Shown: one piece after another, positions 31,976 to 41,682 of the stretch
Layout of the letters: each line of letters opens with the position of its first letter
Position numbering within the stretch: position 1 is the stretch's first letter
Source: Porphyromonadaceae bacterium
Lineage (GTDB): Bacteria; Bacteroidota; Bacteroidia; Bacteroidales; Dysgonomonadaceae
Direction: 5' to 3'
NCBI GenBank assembly: GCA_021372865.1
Contig: JAJFTO010000017.1
Location: 1 to 64,000 of the forward strand
DNA length: 64,000 nt
Made by a program: the position numbers and the translations under genes
Notes under the pieces: generated by a model
Seen by the model: the letters and a program-made list of their open reading frames with translations, nothing else
Databases searched by the model: none
Told to the model about the DNA's origin: nothing

Positions 31976-33481
31976 ATGGATACAAGTAAAATTAAAAACA
32001 TTTTTTTTATTGTGCTGGTAGCGGTATTGAGTTCTGTAATTACCCTACTGGGTTATAACGTCACTACAAGGAACGGAAAAACATTGGGAGGTACAACCTC
32101 CGGCGACTCTTATGCCAATTCTTTTGGTCAGGACAAAAACATGGTTCTTACTAATCTCACCACAGCAGATGGTTATCCTGATTTTACGGAAGCTGCCACA
32201 AAGTCGGTCGATGGCGTAGTGCATGTGAAAACAAAGACCATCAGCCAACAACAATATATGAACCCGTTTGATTTCTTCTTCGGGTTTGGCGACCGCACAC
32301 CCGCACAGCCTCGTGAGCAGGTAAGTTTCGGTTCGGGTGTCATTATTTCCAAAGACGGTTACATCATCACCAACAACCATGTAGTGGAAAATGCCAATGA
32401 GGTGTCGATTTCACTAAACGACAACCGTGAGTTTACAGCCAAGGTAATCGGTACGGATAAGTTAAGCGACATCGCACTGCTGAAGATTGATGGAGATAAT
32501 TTCCCCTATCTTACATTCGGCAATTCCGATGAACTGAAGGTGGGTGAATGGGTACTGGCAGTGGGTAACCCGTTTAATCTCACCTCCACCGTGACTGCAG
32601 GTATTGTGAGCGCCAAAAACAGGGGTAACGTAATGGGCGAAGGACTCGGCATCCAGTCTTTCATTCAAATAGATGCAGCAGTGAATCCCGGTAATAGTGG
32701 TGGTGCACTTGTAAATACACGGGGAGAACTTGTGGGCATCAATACCGCCATCTACTCCGAGACAGGCAACTTTGCAGGATATGCTTTTGCAGTACCCATC
32801 TCCATTGCCGGTAAGGTAGCAGCCGATTTGAAAGAATATGGCACCGTACAGCGTGCTGTGCTGGGCATCCAGGTGCCCAACATTGAGAACATCCGAATTG
32901 AAAATCCCGACAAGGCACGTGAACTCTCACAGATAAAAGGCGTATTGGTGGAGGATTTTTCTGATCGTAGTGCCGCAAAGGCAGCAGGCATTCAAAAAGG
33001 AGACGTTCTCACCGCCATCAACAACGTACCCATCCGTAACTTTGCAGAATTGCAGAGCCAGCTGAACAGATACCGTCCAGGTGACAAGATCAGTGTAACA
33101 GTCGATCGCAAGGGAAGTAACCGTTCATTTAACGTGGAATTGAAGAACGACGAAGGAAATACCGAAATTACCCGCAACACGGATGCCATTGGTAAGCTGG
33201 GGGCTACCTTCCGGCCAGTGACCGACGCGATGAAAAGCAAACTTGGTATCTCAAGCGGCGTTGAAGTTGTAACTGTGGACAACAACGGTCTCTTCAGAAA
33301 AAATGGCATCAACAAAGGGTTTATCATTATGCGGATTAATAATACACCCATCAACAGCGCCGATGATATTTCAAAAATTGTAGCTTCTACCAACAGCCGC
33401 CAGGATAAAGTACTGCTTGTAGCCGGCTTTTATCCCAATGGAAGAACGCAATACATTGCCATTGACCTGACAACCAATTAA
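31976..33481 (+). CDS. degQ: Periplasmic HtrA/Deg-family serine protease
   Basis: A 501-residue protease-chaperone. An N-terminal membrane anchor or signal (about 8-27) precedes the trypsin-like domain with triad H135 (ITNNHVVENA), D165 (LSDIALLK) and S241 (NPGNSGGALVN). Two PDZ domains follow, at about 300-390 and 410-495. These enzymes degrade or refold damaged envelope proteins. The length fits the Do family with two PDZ modules. It is monocistronic, with a promoter in front and a long hairpin behind. DegP versus DegQ naming is arbitrary here. Confidence 0.93.
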   Translation: MDTSKIKNIFFIVLVAVLSSVITLLGYNVTTRNGKTLGGTTSGDSYANSFGQDKNMVLTNLTTADGYPDFTEAATKSVDGVVHVKTKTISQQQYMNPFDFFFGFGDRTPAQPREQVSFGSGVIISKDGYIITNNHVVENANEVSISLNDNREFTAKVIGTDKLSDIALLKIDGDNFPYLTFGNSDELKVGEWVLAVGNPFNLTSTVTAGIVSAKNRGNVMGEGLGIQSFIQIDAAVNPGNSGGALVNTRGELVGINTAIYSETGNFAGYAFAVPISIAGKVAADLKEYGTVQRAVLGIQVPNIENIRIENPDKARELSQIKGVLVEDFSDRSAAKAAGIQKGDVLTAINNVPIRNFAELQSQLNRYRPGDKISVTVDRKGSNRSFNVELKNDEGNTEITRNTDAIGKLGATFRPVTDAMKSKLGISSGVEVVTVDNNGLFRKNGINKGFIIMRINNTPINSADDISKIVASTNSRQDKVLLVAGFYPNGRTQYIAIDLTTN

Positions 33482-33544
33482 CCACAAAAGTTAAGGAAAG
33501 TTATTTCGACCTTTTTTGGTAACAAAAGTGACGGAATAGCGTTT

Positions 33545-33587
33545 TATAGCAAAGGAATTAGGCAAAATGCCGGATTCCTTTGCTATA
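33545..33587 (+). terminator. Long hairpin downstream of the HtrA gene
   Basis: TATAGCAAAGGAAT pairs with ATTCCTTTGCTATA over 14 bp, then a TA/GG internal mismatch, GGC/GCC and a 5-base loop. There is no long T run after it, so it may terminate weakly or protect the mRNA 3' end. Confidence 0.55.
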
Positions 33588-33633
33588 TGTTTGGCATAAA
33601 GTCATTTTTTCGTAGACATAACGAAATTTTTTG

Positions 33634-33641
33634 TACTTTTG
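33634..33641 (+). promoter_or_regulatory. Bacteroidota -7 box for rpoD
   Basis: TACTTTTG matches TAnnTTTG, 51 bases before the rpoD start. Confidence 0.55.
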
Positions 33642-33691
33642 CAGCCCCGAACAGAAAAGAGTAAAAATATACAGATCAGAATTTAGATTAA

Positions 33692-34552
33692 ATGAGACAA
33701 CTAAAAATTACAAAATCGATCACTAACCGGGAAAGTGCTTCTTTAGACAAGTATCTTCAGGAGATCGGTCGTGAGGACCTGATCACTGTGGAAGAGGAAG
33801 TCGAGTTGGCACAGGCCATCAAGAAAGGGGATCGTCAGGCGCTGGAAAAACTCACCAGAGCCAACCTCCGGTTCGTCGTATCGGTTGCAAAACAATATCA
33901 AAACCAGGGATTGAGTCTTCCCGACCTGATCAACGAAGGTAACCTGGGATTGATAAAAGCCGCCGAGAAGTTCGATGAAACAAGAGGTTTTAAATTTATC
34001 AGCTATGCAGTATGGTGGATCCGTCAGTCAATCCTTCAGGCATTGGCAGAGCAATCCCGTATAGTTCGGTTGCCTTTGAATCAGGTTGGATCGCTCAATA
34101 AGATCAGCAAAGCTTTTCAGAAATTCGAACAGGAAAATGAACGAAGGCCTTCTGCCGAGGAGCTCGCGCAGGAACTGGATCTGTCGGTGGACAAGGTGAC
34201 GGACTCACTGAAGGTGTCCGGTCGTCATATCTCCATGGATGCCCCTTTTGTGGAGGGAGAAGACAACAGTTTGCTCGACGTACTGGTGAATGACGACGCA
34301 CCCATTGCAGACAGGACGCTTATTAACGAGTCACTGCAGAAAGAGATCGACAGGGCACTGTCCACACTCACCGAGAGAGAAAGTGATATAATCAAGATGT
34401 TCTTTGGCATCGGATGTCAGGAGATGACGCTCGAGGAAATCGGCGATAAATTCCAACTGACGCGGGAGCGCGTGCGCCAGATCAAAGAGAAAGCTATCAG
34501 AAGACTGAGACAGGATTCGCGCAGTAAACTTTTGAAAAGCTATCTCGGGTAA
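33692..34552 (+). CDS. rpoD: Primary sigma factor RpoD/SigA
   Basis: A 286-residue sigma-70 protein, the short Bacteroidota form of the housekeeping factor, lacking region 1.1. Region 1.2 begins at [16 protein letters not shown]. Region 2 has [20 protein letters not shown] and [11 protein letters not shown]. Region 3 is near residues 140-190. Region 4 ends with [19 protein letters not shown]. It directs RNA polymerase to the TAnnTTTG promoters seen throughout this window. It is a single gene followed by a 316-base spacer. Confidence 0.95.
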   Translation: MRQLKITKSITNRESASLDKYLQEIGREDLITVEEEVELAQAIKKGDRQALEKLTRANLRFVVSVAKQYQNQGLSLPDLINEGNLGLIKAAEKFDETRGFKFISYAVWWIRQSILQALAEQSRIVRLPLNQVGSLNKISKAFQKFEQENERRPSAEELAQELDLSVDKVTDSLKVSGRHISMDAPFVEGEDNSLLDVLVNDDAPIADRTLINESLQKEIDRALSTLTERESDIIKMFFGIGCQEMTLEEIGDKFQLTRERVRQIKEKAIRRLRQDSRSKLLKSYLG

Positions 34553-34868
34553 TTTACACAAAAAATTGCAACGTTACCCACAAGTGAGTAAAAAATTCCC
34601 TGCGGAAACGTTTTTTTCTTTTTTTTACTTAAAAAAGCGAGTTATGTAAAAATTAAGTTTTACATTTGCATATTCGGTCTATGGCTTAAGTTTGAAAGCA
34701 TGTTTTTTTGGCATCTATTACAATTTTATCGTAATATTTCCGAACATTTTTAAAACGGAGCTGTTATAGTAAGAAGAAGAAAAGTACTAGGAGTAGTACT
34801 GATAATCACATCATAAAAAAAATAATATCGAGTTATTGTAATAAAACGTTTAATTAGAATTTAAATTT
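34553..34868 (+). promoter_or_regulatory. Promoter and long leader of the OmpA-family gene
   Basis: This 316-base spacer is AT-rich. TACATTTG at 34661-34668 is a good -7 box, giving an untranslated leader of about 190 bases. The leader contains AGTACT-AGGAGT-AGTACT (34783-34800), a 6-bp hairpin exposing a purine-rich loop. No ORF was seen in it. A long leader is common for abundant outer-membrane proteins and may control mRNA stability or translation. Confidence 0.5.
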
Positions 34869-36026
34869 ATGAAAAAGTTTAGTTTACTTTTATTTACTGC
34901 TCTTGTGGCTCTTAGCATAAGTGCACAAGAAGTACAAAACGTTTCTCATGGTACGGTGTATCTGAAGAACAAAGCAAGCGACAATTGGTACTTAGGTCTC
35001 GGTGGTGGCACCAACCTTTATTTTAATGACACTGAAAATAATTCAGATGCAAGTTTTGGTGACCGTCTGGGATGGATGGGTCAGCTTGAAATCGGAAGAT
35101 GGAATTCTCCCGTCTGGGGATCTCGTTTGGTTATCGACGGTGGTCATATTAAAATCACAAATCCTGATGCTTTACGCTTTCCTGAACAAAACTGGCTTGG
35201 TGGACATTTAGATTTGATGTACAATATTATTAACGCTTGGGGTTCCTATAATCCTGACAGGGTGTACAGTCTGATTCCTTACCTGGGTATTGGTTACATG
35301 TACGGTTTGAACGAAGATTGGAAAAAACCAAATCCTGACGGAGATTTGTTCAAAAATCAAAATCAATCATTGACTTACAATGTAGGTTTGATCAACAATT
35401 TCCAACTTTCAAACAGTGTGGCTCTTTTCCTGGAATTGGGATGGAGAGTAATGCAGGGTAATTTTGACGGTGCGTCAAATCCGAACTTTGATTATGACAG
35501 CATGTTCACCGGTACAGCAGGTATCAAATTCGGTTTGGGTGGCAAACAGACATTTACTCCTGCCGAACTGATGGATTACAACCTGATCAACGACCTGAAC
35601 AGCCAGATCAACAAACTGCGTGCAGAAAACGAAGAACTGAGACTCAGACCGGAATCTTGCCCGGAATGTCCTGAAGTAAAGCCCACAGTAGTATCTGAAG
35701 GCGTTTATGTACCGAACGTGGTATTCTTCCGCATCAATTCTGCCAAGATCGACAAGGGCCAGCAGGTAAGCGTTTACAACACCGCTGAATATCTGAAAGC
35801 CAACGCAAACGCAAAAGTAAACATCGTGGCTTATGCTGACAAACAGACTGGTACTCCCGAATACAACTTTGCACTCTCTGAAAAACGTGCAAGAGCGGTT
35901 GCCGATGCATTGACCAACGAATACGGAATCAGCAGCGATCGTATCTCCATCGACTGGAAGGGTGATACAGAACAGCCTTATGCTGAAAACGACTGGAACC
36001 GTGTGGCTATCTTCTTTGTAGACTAA
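34869..36026 (+). CDS. OmpA-family major outer-membrane protein
   Basis: A 385-residue protein begins with a signal peptide (MKKFSLLLFTALVALSISAQ). An N-terminal eight-strand-type barrel (about 35-225) is followed by a short coiled segment (LINDLNSQINKLRAENEELR). A proline/cysteine hinge (CPECPEVKP) leads to a C-terminal OmpA domain binding peptidoglycan (from about 270, with NFALSEKRARAVADAL). The layout is like the Pgm6/7 OmpA proteins of Porphyromonas. It anchors the outer membrane to the wall. The strong promoter, long leader and strong terminator suggest high expression. Confidence 0.93.
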   Translation: MKKFSLLLFTALVALSISAQEVQNVSHGTVYLKNKASDNWYLGLGGGTNLYFNDTENNSDASFGDRLGWMGQLEIGRWNSPVWGSRLVIDGGHIKITNPDALRFPEQNWLGGHLDLMYNIINAWGSYNPDRVYSLIPYLGIGYMYGLNEDWKKPNPDGDLFKNQNQSLTYNVGLINNFQLSNSVALFLELGWRVMQGNFDGASNPNFDYDSMFTGTAGIKFGLGGKQTFTPAELMDYNLINDLNSQINKLRAENEELRLRPESCPECPEVKPTVVSEGVYVPNVVFFRINSAKIDKGQQVSVYNTAEYLKANANAKVNIVAYADKQTGTPEYNFALSEKRARAVADALTNEYGISSDRISIDWKGDTEQPYAENDWNRVAIFFVD

Positions 36027-36045
36027 TCCAACACAGTCCTGAACA

Positions 36046-36087
36046 TAAAAAAACATCCCGATTCAATTGAATCGGGATGTTTTTTTA
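36046..36087. terminator. Strong bidirectional terminator
   Basis: A perfect 15-bp inverted repeat centred on ATTCAATTGAAT is flanked by A and T runs. It serves the OmpA gene on the plus strand and, with its mirrored T run, could also stop transcripts of the minus-strand murF-alr gene. Confidence 0.88.
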
Positions 36088-36164
36088 TTGCTTGCCTGCA
36101 GCTATCGTCAAAAACTTGAAATCTGGAATATCTCCGGAAATAGTTTCGGGTAGTCTTTCCGGAA

Positions 36165-38633
36165 CTATTCCTTTATGTATACCCGTTTCACCCGGTGCGA
36201 AATCGAGGTGAGAATTTCGTAGGGTATGGTACCGATGCTTTCCGCCAGATCGACCACGGAAAGCCCCTCTCCAAACAAGACTACCGTATCTCCCTCCTCG
36301 GCGGGAATGTCGGTGACATCCACCATACAAAGATCCATACATACATTTCCTACTATGGGCGCATATTGTCCGTTGATAAGAACCTTCCCCTTTCTGTTAC
36401 CGAACTGTCTGTCCAGACCATCAGCGTACCCGAAACGAATTGTGGCAATTTTCGCGTTGCGTGTCAGTTTTTCCTTACGACCATATCCTATGGTCTCGTT
36501 TGAAGAAATCTCCTTTATTTGCAAAATAGTGGTCTTGAGTGTGCAGACGTTTTTCAGGCCCTTTAGTCCGCTGGCACTCACACCGTAGAGGCCAATACCC
36601 AGCCGGGCCATATCCCAGTGGGTTCCGGAAAAACGTTCCATACCTGCTGAATTGAGAATGTGCTTATACACATCGTAGTGCAGCGCTGTTTCAATTTCAT
36701 CCGCAGCGAGTCTGAATGTCTCCATCTGTTGTTGGGTGAATTCATCGAACAACCAGCTTTCACTGGCGGAGAGATGTGAAAAAACAGAACGCACCTTTAA
36801 TCCTTTCTGGGACTTAAGAATACGGACTAACCCCGCGATCTGCTCCGGCATGAATCCCAGACGGTGCATACCCGAATCTATTTTAACATGCACAGGATAA
36901 TTTGTAATACCTCTTCTATCGGCTTCTTTGATAAAAGCTTCGAGGATTCGAAAATTATAGACTTCCGGCTCCAGATCGTTAGAAAAGAGCTCTTCAAAAC
37001 CGTTTACCTCCGGATTGAGTACGATCACAGGTAAAGAGACACCCTCTTTTCGCAACATAATCCCCTCTTCAGCCACGGCAACAGCCAGATAATCGCAGCG
37101 ATGGTATTGTAGTGTTTTGGCAATTTCAACAGCACCAGCACCATATCCGTTGGCCTTTACCATGCACACCAGCTTCATATGTGGATCGATCCTCGATTTA
37201 TAAAAATTAAAATTATGTACCACTGCATCCAGATCTACTTCCAGCACTGTTTCATGGATACGTTCCTCCAACAGGACACTGATCTTTTCGAAATGATATT
37301 TTCGGGCACCTTTCAAAAGAATAAGCTCTTCGTGAAATCGTTTCCATTCTTCTGAACTGATAAAATCATCTGTAGAAAGGTAAAACGATTTCTCTCTTAT
37401 GGTAAATAAATCGGCATGTACAGCGATGTCCTGCCCGATACCAATCATTTTATCAACCCCACCCTGTTCAACCATGCTGGCTACTTTCTTATAGAGTGAT
37501 CGCGGCGATAATCCAGTCTGTAGGATATCTGAAAGAATGATTGTTTTTTTCAGCGGACGGTCCATCCGGCGTTGCTGCTGAAAGTCGAGCGCAATTTTTA
37601 TTGAATTGATGTCAGAATTGTAGGTGTCATTGATGATCAGGCAGTCGTTTTTTCCTTTTCGCACATCCAAACGCATGGCCACAGGTTCCAGCTGCGTCAT
37701 CCGTTCAGAAATCACCGAAGGAGGCAGATGTAAATAGAGTGCTACCGCCAGACAATTGATTGCATTCTCAATAGAAGCATCATCGGTAAACGGTATCATG
37801 AAAGAATAATCAAAATCAAGAAATGAATAAAAAATTGAAGTTCTATTCTCTTTTTTTTCAATATTGGAAATAAACAAAGGTGCTTCCCTGTTTTTTCGGG
37901 ACCAGGAAAATCCTTTCTGAGAAATGACCATCAAATCTACACAACGCGAAACGAGCTCGTTGTCTTCATCGTAAATAAAGACATTGCTGTTGACAAAAAG
38001 CTCCAGCTTTTCCATACATTTCTGTTGCAGAGAGTCAAAATTCTCCTGATGGGCTTCTCCTATTTTTGTCAGCACACCAATTGTGGGTCGGATGATAGGC
38101 TCCAGATATTCCATCTCATCAGGCAAGGAGATGCCTGCTTCAAAAATTCCAAGTTCAGTCTCTCCATTGAGTTGCCAGACAGACAATGGAACGCCTATCT
38201 GTGAATTGTAACTTCGTGGCGAGCGTACTATGTTGAAATTTTTATCCAGAAGCTGATAGAGCCACTCTTTCACGATTGTTTTCCCATTACTCCCTGTGAT
38301 GCCGATAACCGGTATGTCGAACATGTTTCTGTGATGTGCGGCAATTTTCTGAAGAGCCAACAGACTGTTTTTTACTTTCAGGAAATTGGCATCACTGAAT
38401 TGATTCCATTCGGGCATTATTTTGGTCACAACAAAATTTCGGACACCCCGTTCATACAGTTCTTTCACGAAGACGTGTGCATCGTTATTTTTTGTTTCAA
38501 GCGCAAAAAAGAGCGTTTCTTCTCCGTTTGACAGCTTACGACTGTCGGTAAGCAACCTATTAATTTGTGAAGGATGCAATTTATCCGGTTTAATACCGAG
38601 TATAGATGCTATTTGTTGGATAGAATAAGTCAT
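36165..38633 (-). CDS. Fused MurF ligase and alanine racemase
   Basis: An 822-residue bifunctional protein. Residues about 1-445 are MurF-like, with the ATP-binding motif GITGSNGKT (111-119), and would join D-Ala-D-Ala to the UDP-MurNAc-tripeptide. Residues about 455-822 are a PLP alanine racemase: VDLDAVVHNFNFYKS, then the PLP lysine in CMVKANGYGAGA, and the C-terminal FGYADGLDR and GNVCMDLCMVD motifs. The fusion couples D-alanine supply to its use and is typical of Bacteroidales. The gene starts 8 bases after the GSCFA gene stop, so they share an operon. Confidence 0.93.
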   Translation of the reverse strand: MTYSIQQIASILGIKPDKLHPSQINRLLTDSRKLSNGEETLFFALETKNNDAHVFVKELYERGVRNFVVTKIMPEWNQFSDANFLKVKNSLLALQKIAAHHRNMFDIPVIGITGSNGKTIVKEWLYQLLDKNFNIVRSPRSYNSQIGVPLSVWQLNGETELGIFEAGISLPDEMEYLEPIIRPTIGVLTKIGEAHQENFDSLQQKCMEKLELFVNSNVFIYDEDNELVSRCVDLMVISQKGFSWSRKNREAPLFISNIEKKENRTSIFYSFLDFDYSFMIPFTDDASIENAINCLAVALYLHLPPSVISERMTQLEPVAMRLDVRKGKNDCLIINDTYNSDINSIKIALDFQQQRRMDRPLKKTIILSDILQTGLSPRSLYKKVASMVEQGGVDKMIGIGQDIAVHADLFTIREKSFYLSTDDFISSEEWKRFHEELILLKGARKYHFEKISVLLEERIHETVLEVDLDAVVHNFNFYKSRIDPHMKLVCMVKANGYGAGAVEIAKTLQYHRCDYLAVAVAEEGIMLRKEGVSLPVIVLNPEVNGFEELFSNDLEPEVYNFRILEAFIKEADRRGITNYPVHVKIDSGMHRLGFMPEQIAGLVRILKSQKGLKVRSVFSHLSASESWLFDEFTQQQMETFRLAADEIETALHYDVYKHILNSAGMERFSGTHWDMARLGIGLYGVSASGLKGLKNVCTLKTTILQIKEISSNETIGYGRKEKLTRNAKIATIRFGYADGLDRQFGNRKGKVLINGQYAPIVGNVCMDLCMVDVTDIPAEEGDTVVLFGEGLSVVDLAESIGTIPYEILTSISHRVKRVYIKE

Positions 38634-38641
38634 AATTTGAA

Positions 38642-39622
38642 TTATTTTGATTGTAGGAGATTTCTCTCCTCATCGCACGATATCTCCGGATATCGTGCGA
38701 CAAACATTTCGAGTTTTTGAGATAACGCTGATTTAAAAGAAAGGAAAGATGGAGTATCGGGATAAATCGGTCTGTGATCAAGTCCTTTTCTGATTTGTGC
38801 CCATTCCGTATTTATGCTGCGGGTCTTCTCCGAAAAGAAAGTATCCGAAAATCTTTCCCAAATATATTCAATTGCAAGTGGTGTGGGGTGCATCATGTCT
38901 TCCGTATAAAACCGATAATCGCGCAGTTCGTCCATCATCAGTTCATAAGCTGGAAAATAATGTACCACCTCGGGAAAATTTTGTTTCAAACGATCTATGG
39001 CCAGATGGAGGATCGATTTGCTCAGTTGATTTTCATGAGCACCATCCTTCCAGTGACGAATAGGGCTGACGGTGAAAAGAAACCGTGCATCGGGGTTTTC
39101 ATTTATCGCCGCCCCAATAACCTCTTTCCAATCTTCCACGATTTCCTCCACCGATAAACGTACCGGGATAAACCTGTCCGCAGGAATCTGATGACAGTTT
39201 CCTACGATTTCCCCATTTTCTTTCCAACGATAAGCATAAGCTGTGCCGAACGTAACCAGGAAGTGTGTGGTGCGATGAATTTTTTCTGCTGCCGGCTCAA
39301 AACGGCATCTAATTTTTTCAAGACATCCTTTTTTTTCTGTATCTGAAAATTGTCCATGATGCATCAGGCTATGATAAAGTCCTTGATAATAAATGAGCTC
39401 ATACTCAGAAAAGGAAACGCCCGACAACAATCTGTTGATGGCCTGGGAAATGGAAAAGGGATTATATAGAATACCAAAAGGATTTTCCTCCACCCTGAAT
39501 TTGTGCCGGAGCAACAGGTTTCCGATATGGGAAGAAAAACAGGAACCCAAAAGCATAATTTGGGAAGTATGCGTGATCGGGGTATCCGACGAGTGAATTT
39601 GTATGGCTGTCCTGAACTCCAT
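38642..39622 (-). CDS. GSCFA-domain protein
   Basis: A 326-residue protein of the GSCFA family, named for the motif seen here as LGSCFSSHIGNLL near residue 28. Further conserved parts are NPFGILYNPFSI, a TFGTAYAYRW segment, TVSPIRHWKDG and EDMMHPTPLAIEYIW. The serine/histidine pattern resembles SGNH esterases, so it may act on acyl or acetyl groups in the envelope, but no reaction is established. It is upstream of murF-alr in the same operon, which fits a wall or surface-glycan role. Confidence 0.88.
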   Translation of the reverse strand: MEFRTAIQIHSSDTPITHTSQIMLLGSCFSSHIGNLLLRHKFRVEENPFGILYNPFSISQAINRLLSGVSFSEYELIYYQGLYHSLMHHGQFSDTEKKGCLEKIRCRFEPAAEKIHRTTHFLVTFGTAYAYRWKENGEIVGNCHQIPADRFIPVRLSVEEIVEDWKEVIGAAINENPDARFLFTVSPIRHWKDGAHENQLSKSILHLAIDRLKQNFPEVVHYFPAYELMMDELRDYRFYTEDMMHPTPLAIEYIWERFSDTFFSEKTRSINTEWAQIRKGLDHRPIYPDTPSFLSFKSALSQKLEMFVARYPEISCDEERNLLQSK

Positions 39623-39642
39623 TTTTTAGAACAATTTTCACA

Positions 39643-39650
39643 CAAAAATA
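39643..39650 (-). promoter_or_regulatory. Bacteroidota -7 box for the GSCFA-murF operon
   Basis: TATTTTTG on the minus strand, 21 bases before the GSCFA start codon, matches TAnnTTTG. Confidence 0.45.
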
Positions 39651-39726
39651 ACAATAAACAACCCATTCGTCGCAATTCAACCCATTATAATTTGTGAAAA
39701 TAAAGAGAGGAGAAAATGAAAGTCTA

Positions 39727-39797
39727 TAAAAAAGGAAAGGTTGTCTCACGACAACCAATCTTCATTGTTAACCTTAAATCTAATACCATGAAAAACA
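39727..39797 (-). ncRNA. Candidate small RNA with own promoter and terminator
   Basis: In the 294-base spacer before the GSCFA gene, the minus strand carries TATATTTG (39810-39803). About 70 bases follow, containing GGTATTAGATTTAAGGTTAA, and then a hairpin GGTTGTC-TCAC/GTGA-GACAACC (39756-39739) with a T-rich tail. This is a complete small transcription unit. The sequence resembles a small RNA I remember as recurrent in Bacteroidales genomes, possibly the Bacteroidales-1 motif, but I cannot verify the family. A 21-codon frame (39789-39724) runs through it and is probably incidental. Confidence 0.6.
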
Positions 39798-39802
39798 CGT
39801 TG

Positions 39803-39810
39803 CAAATATA
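39803..39810 (-). promoter_or_regulatory. -7 box of the candidate small RNA
   Basis: TATATTTG on the minus strand matches TAnnTTTG exactly and lies about 7 bases before the proposed RNA start. Confidence 0.55.
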
Positions 39811-39916
39811 GCAGCTTTTGAGTTATAAAACACGATTTGCAGGCAGAAAATTTCTGTATTTCGAGCAATTTAACTAAAGAAGTACCGTTTAAACAGTTTT
39901 AAACATGTTTTTCGGC

Positions 39917-41110
39917 TTACTCTACCTGAAGTACCAATCCTTTCAGATATTCTCCCTCGGGGTGATATATGTTGACGGGATGATCTGCCGGCTGAGTCAG
40001 CTGATGCAGGATTCTCACCCGTCGTCCAGAAATGGCAGCGGCACTGAAGACAGCCAGTCTGAACTGTTCTCTTGTAATAGCCTGTGAGCAGGAGAAAGTG
40101 AAAAGAAGTCCGCCTGGAGCAATCTTTTCCAGTGCAGAAAGATTGAGTTTTTTGTATCCCTGTAATGCATTGTTGATGGCGCCGCGATGTTTCGCAAATG
40201 CAGGCGGATCAAGCACAATGAGGTCATACTTCCCTTGCGGCATCTGTTTAAGGAATTTGAAAGCGTCCTCAGTCACAGCATGATGACGAGGCTCTTCGCC
40301 AAAATTCAAGTCTACATTCACATCGACCAGTGATACCGCCTTGGAGGAACTGTCTACTGAGGTCACTGTTGCGGCTCCGCCCCGCAGGGCATATACCGAG
40401 AAGCCGCCTGTATAGCAAAACATGTTTAACACATGCCGTCCCCCGGCATATTGTTCGAGCAGTCTGCGGTTCTCACGCTGGTCAATAAAAAAACCTGTTT
40501 TCTGTCCTTTGAGCCAGTCTATATGAAATTTCAATCCGTTTTCCAGTACAACATCCTGCACATGCCCACCTCCCACAAGGTATGTATCCAGGGCATTAAG
40601 GCCCGCCTTGTAAGGCAACGTTCCTTCCGATTTATAAAAGATATGCTCCGGCAAATCTTCCGGCAGCACCTGTTTCAAAGCTTCTACAATAAAATTCAGG
40701 TCCCTGTGCATTCCTACCGAATGAGCCTGAATGACAGCTGTATCCCCATACATATCGACAATCAGTCCCGGAAGATGATCTCCCTCACCGTGAACTAGTC
40801 TGAAAGTGTTGTTTTCGGGACGAAGGAGATGCAATTGCTGCCGCAAATGATATGCCCTCTCAATATTTGTGGCGTAGAATGAGAGGCCGATCGATTCATC
40901 GTGAAATGAGAGAATGCGAACGGCAATGCTGCCAATCTGATAATGTCCAGTACCCAGAAAGTTACCGTGGGAATCTACAACCCGTACCACGTCGCCCTCT
41001 TCGAGCTGGTCAGGCTTTCTTGCGATGGCTCCCGAGAAGACCCATGGATGAAATCGTTTCAATGACTCCTCTTTCCCCGGCCGCAATACAATTACGTTCT
41101 GTTCGTTCAT
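39917..41110 (-). CDS. Class I SAM-dependent rRNA methyltransferase (RlmI-like)
   Basis: A 397-residue protein. The N-terminal PUA domain (about 1-75) starts with VIVLRPGKEESLKRFHPWVFSG. A central domain leads to a Rossmann methyltransferase with VLNMFCYTGGFSVYALRGGA and the catalytic-region motif LIVLDPPAF, characteristic of RlmI/RlmK 5-methylcytosine enzymes. The probable target is a cytosine in 23S rRNA. The start codon shares one base with the stop of the exonuclease gene upstream, so the two genes are translationally coupled. Confidence 0.9.
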   Translation of the reverse strand: MNEQNVIVLRPGKEESLKRFHPWVFSGAIARKPDQLEEGDVVRVVDSHGNFLGTGHYQIGSIAVRILSFHDESIGLSFYATNIERAYHLRQQLHLLRPENNTFRLVHGEGDHLPGLIVDMYGDTAVIQAHSVGMHRDLNFIVEALKQVLPEDLPEHIFYKSEGTLPYKAGLNALDTYLVGGGHVQDVVLENGLKFHIDWLKGQKTGFFIDQRENRRLLEQYAGGRHVLNMFCYTGGFSVYALRGGAATVTSVDSSSKAVSLVDVNVDLNFGEEPRHHAVTEDAFKFLKQMPQGKYDLIVLDPPAFAKHRGAINNALQGYKKLNLSALEKIAPGGLLFTFSCSQAITREQFRLAVFSAAAISGRRVRILHQLTQPADHPVNIYHPEGEYLKGLVLQVE

Positions 41111-41682
41111 CAGAAATCTTTGGTTAAATGATTATAAATACGCAGGCATGCCCAGGCATCGATGGCAGCATAAGATTGTTGTGCGGGAGTGAGCAGAGAT
41201 GCTTCCCAGTTGGAGAGCCGCTGACTCTTGGAAATTTTTTTTCCAAATAAGATTGCGTAAATTTTCTGAAGGCTGTTGTCTTCAACACCAAACTGATCCA
41301 CAAAGAGTTGCAGATCGATAAAATTCTCAGGCCTGCTGGCAGAGCGTTTATGAATAGCGGCAAAATCATCACGCAATGAAAGACCTATTTTCCGGATATC
41401 CGGATTGACCATGATTGCCTCCAGTCCGTCGGGGTATCCTATCCTGTTCAGACGGAACAGAAAACAGGCATCCTCGGTAGCAAGCTGTAATAGGGCCACC
41501 TTATTCAACTGACCGCGTTTGAAAGCCGGTTTTGTCTCGGTATCAAATCCCAGAGCGTACTGAGAAGAGAGATAACTCAGGGCGTTTGGGAGTTGTTCTT
41601 CACGATCTATCACTTCAATCCTGCCCTCGAACTTTTCTACTGGCAGTTCTGCTAATTGTTCTTTCGTAATTTTTAATCCCAC
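41110..41682 (-). CDS. 3'-5' exonuclease of the RNase D/DEDDy type
   Basis: A 190-residue stand-alone exonuclease domain. The acidic residues expected for two-metal catalysis are in LGFDTETKPAF (first D and E), IRKIGLSLRDDFAA and YAAIDAWACLRIY (Tyr and last D). There is no HRDC domain, unlike full RNase D. Likely substrates are structured RNA or DNA 3' ends. It lies between DUF5063 and the rRNA methyltransferase gene with overlapping ends on both sides, an arrangement that suggests a joint role in RNA maturation. Confidence 0.9.
   Translation of the reverse strand: MGLKITKEQLAELPVEKFEGRIEVIDREEQLPNALSYLSSQYALGFDTETKPAFKRGQLNKVALLQLATEDACFLFRLNRIGYPDGLEAIMVNPDIRKIGLSLRDDFAAIHKRSASRPENFIDLQLFVDQFGVEDNSLQKIYAILFGKKISKSQRLSNWEASLLTPAQQSYAAIDAWACLRIYNHLTKDF

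Noticed and set aside
39724..39789. 21-codon micro-ORF as a protein-coding gene
   Set aside because: It lies inside the candidate small RNA and its end is the terminator hairpin; coding cannot be supported from sequence alone.
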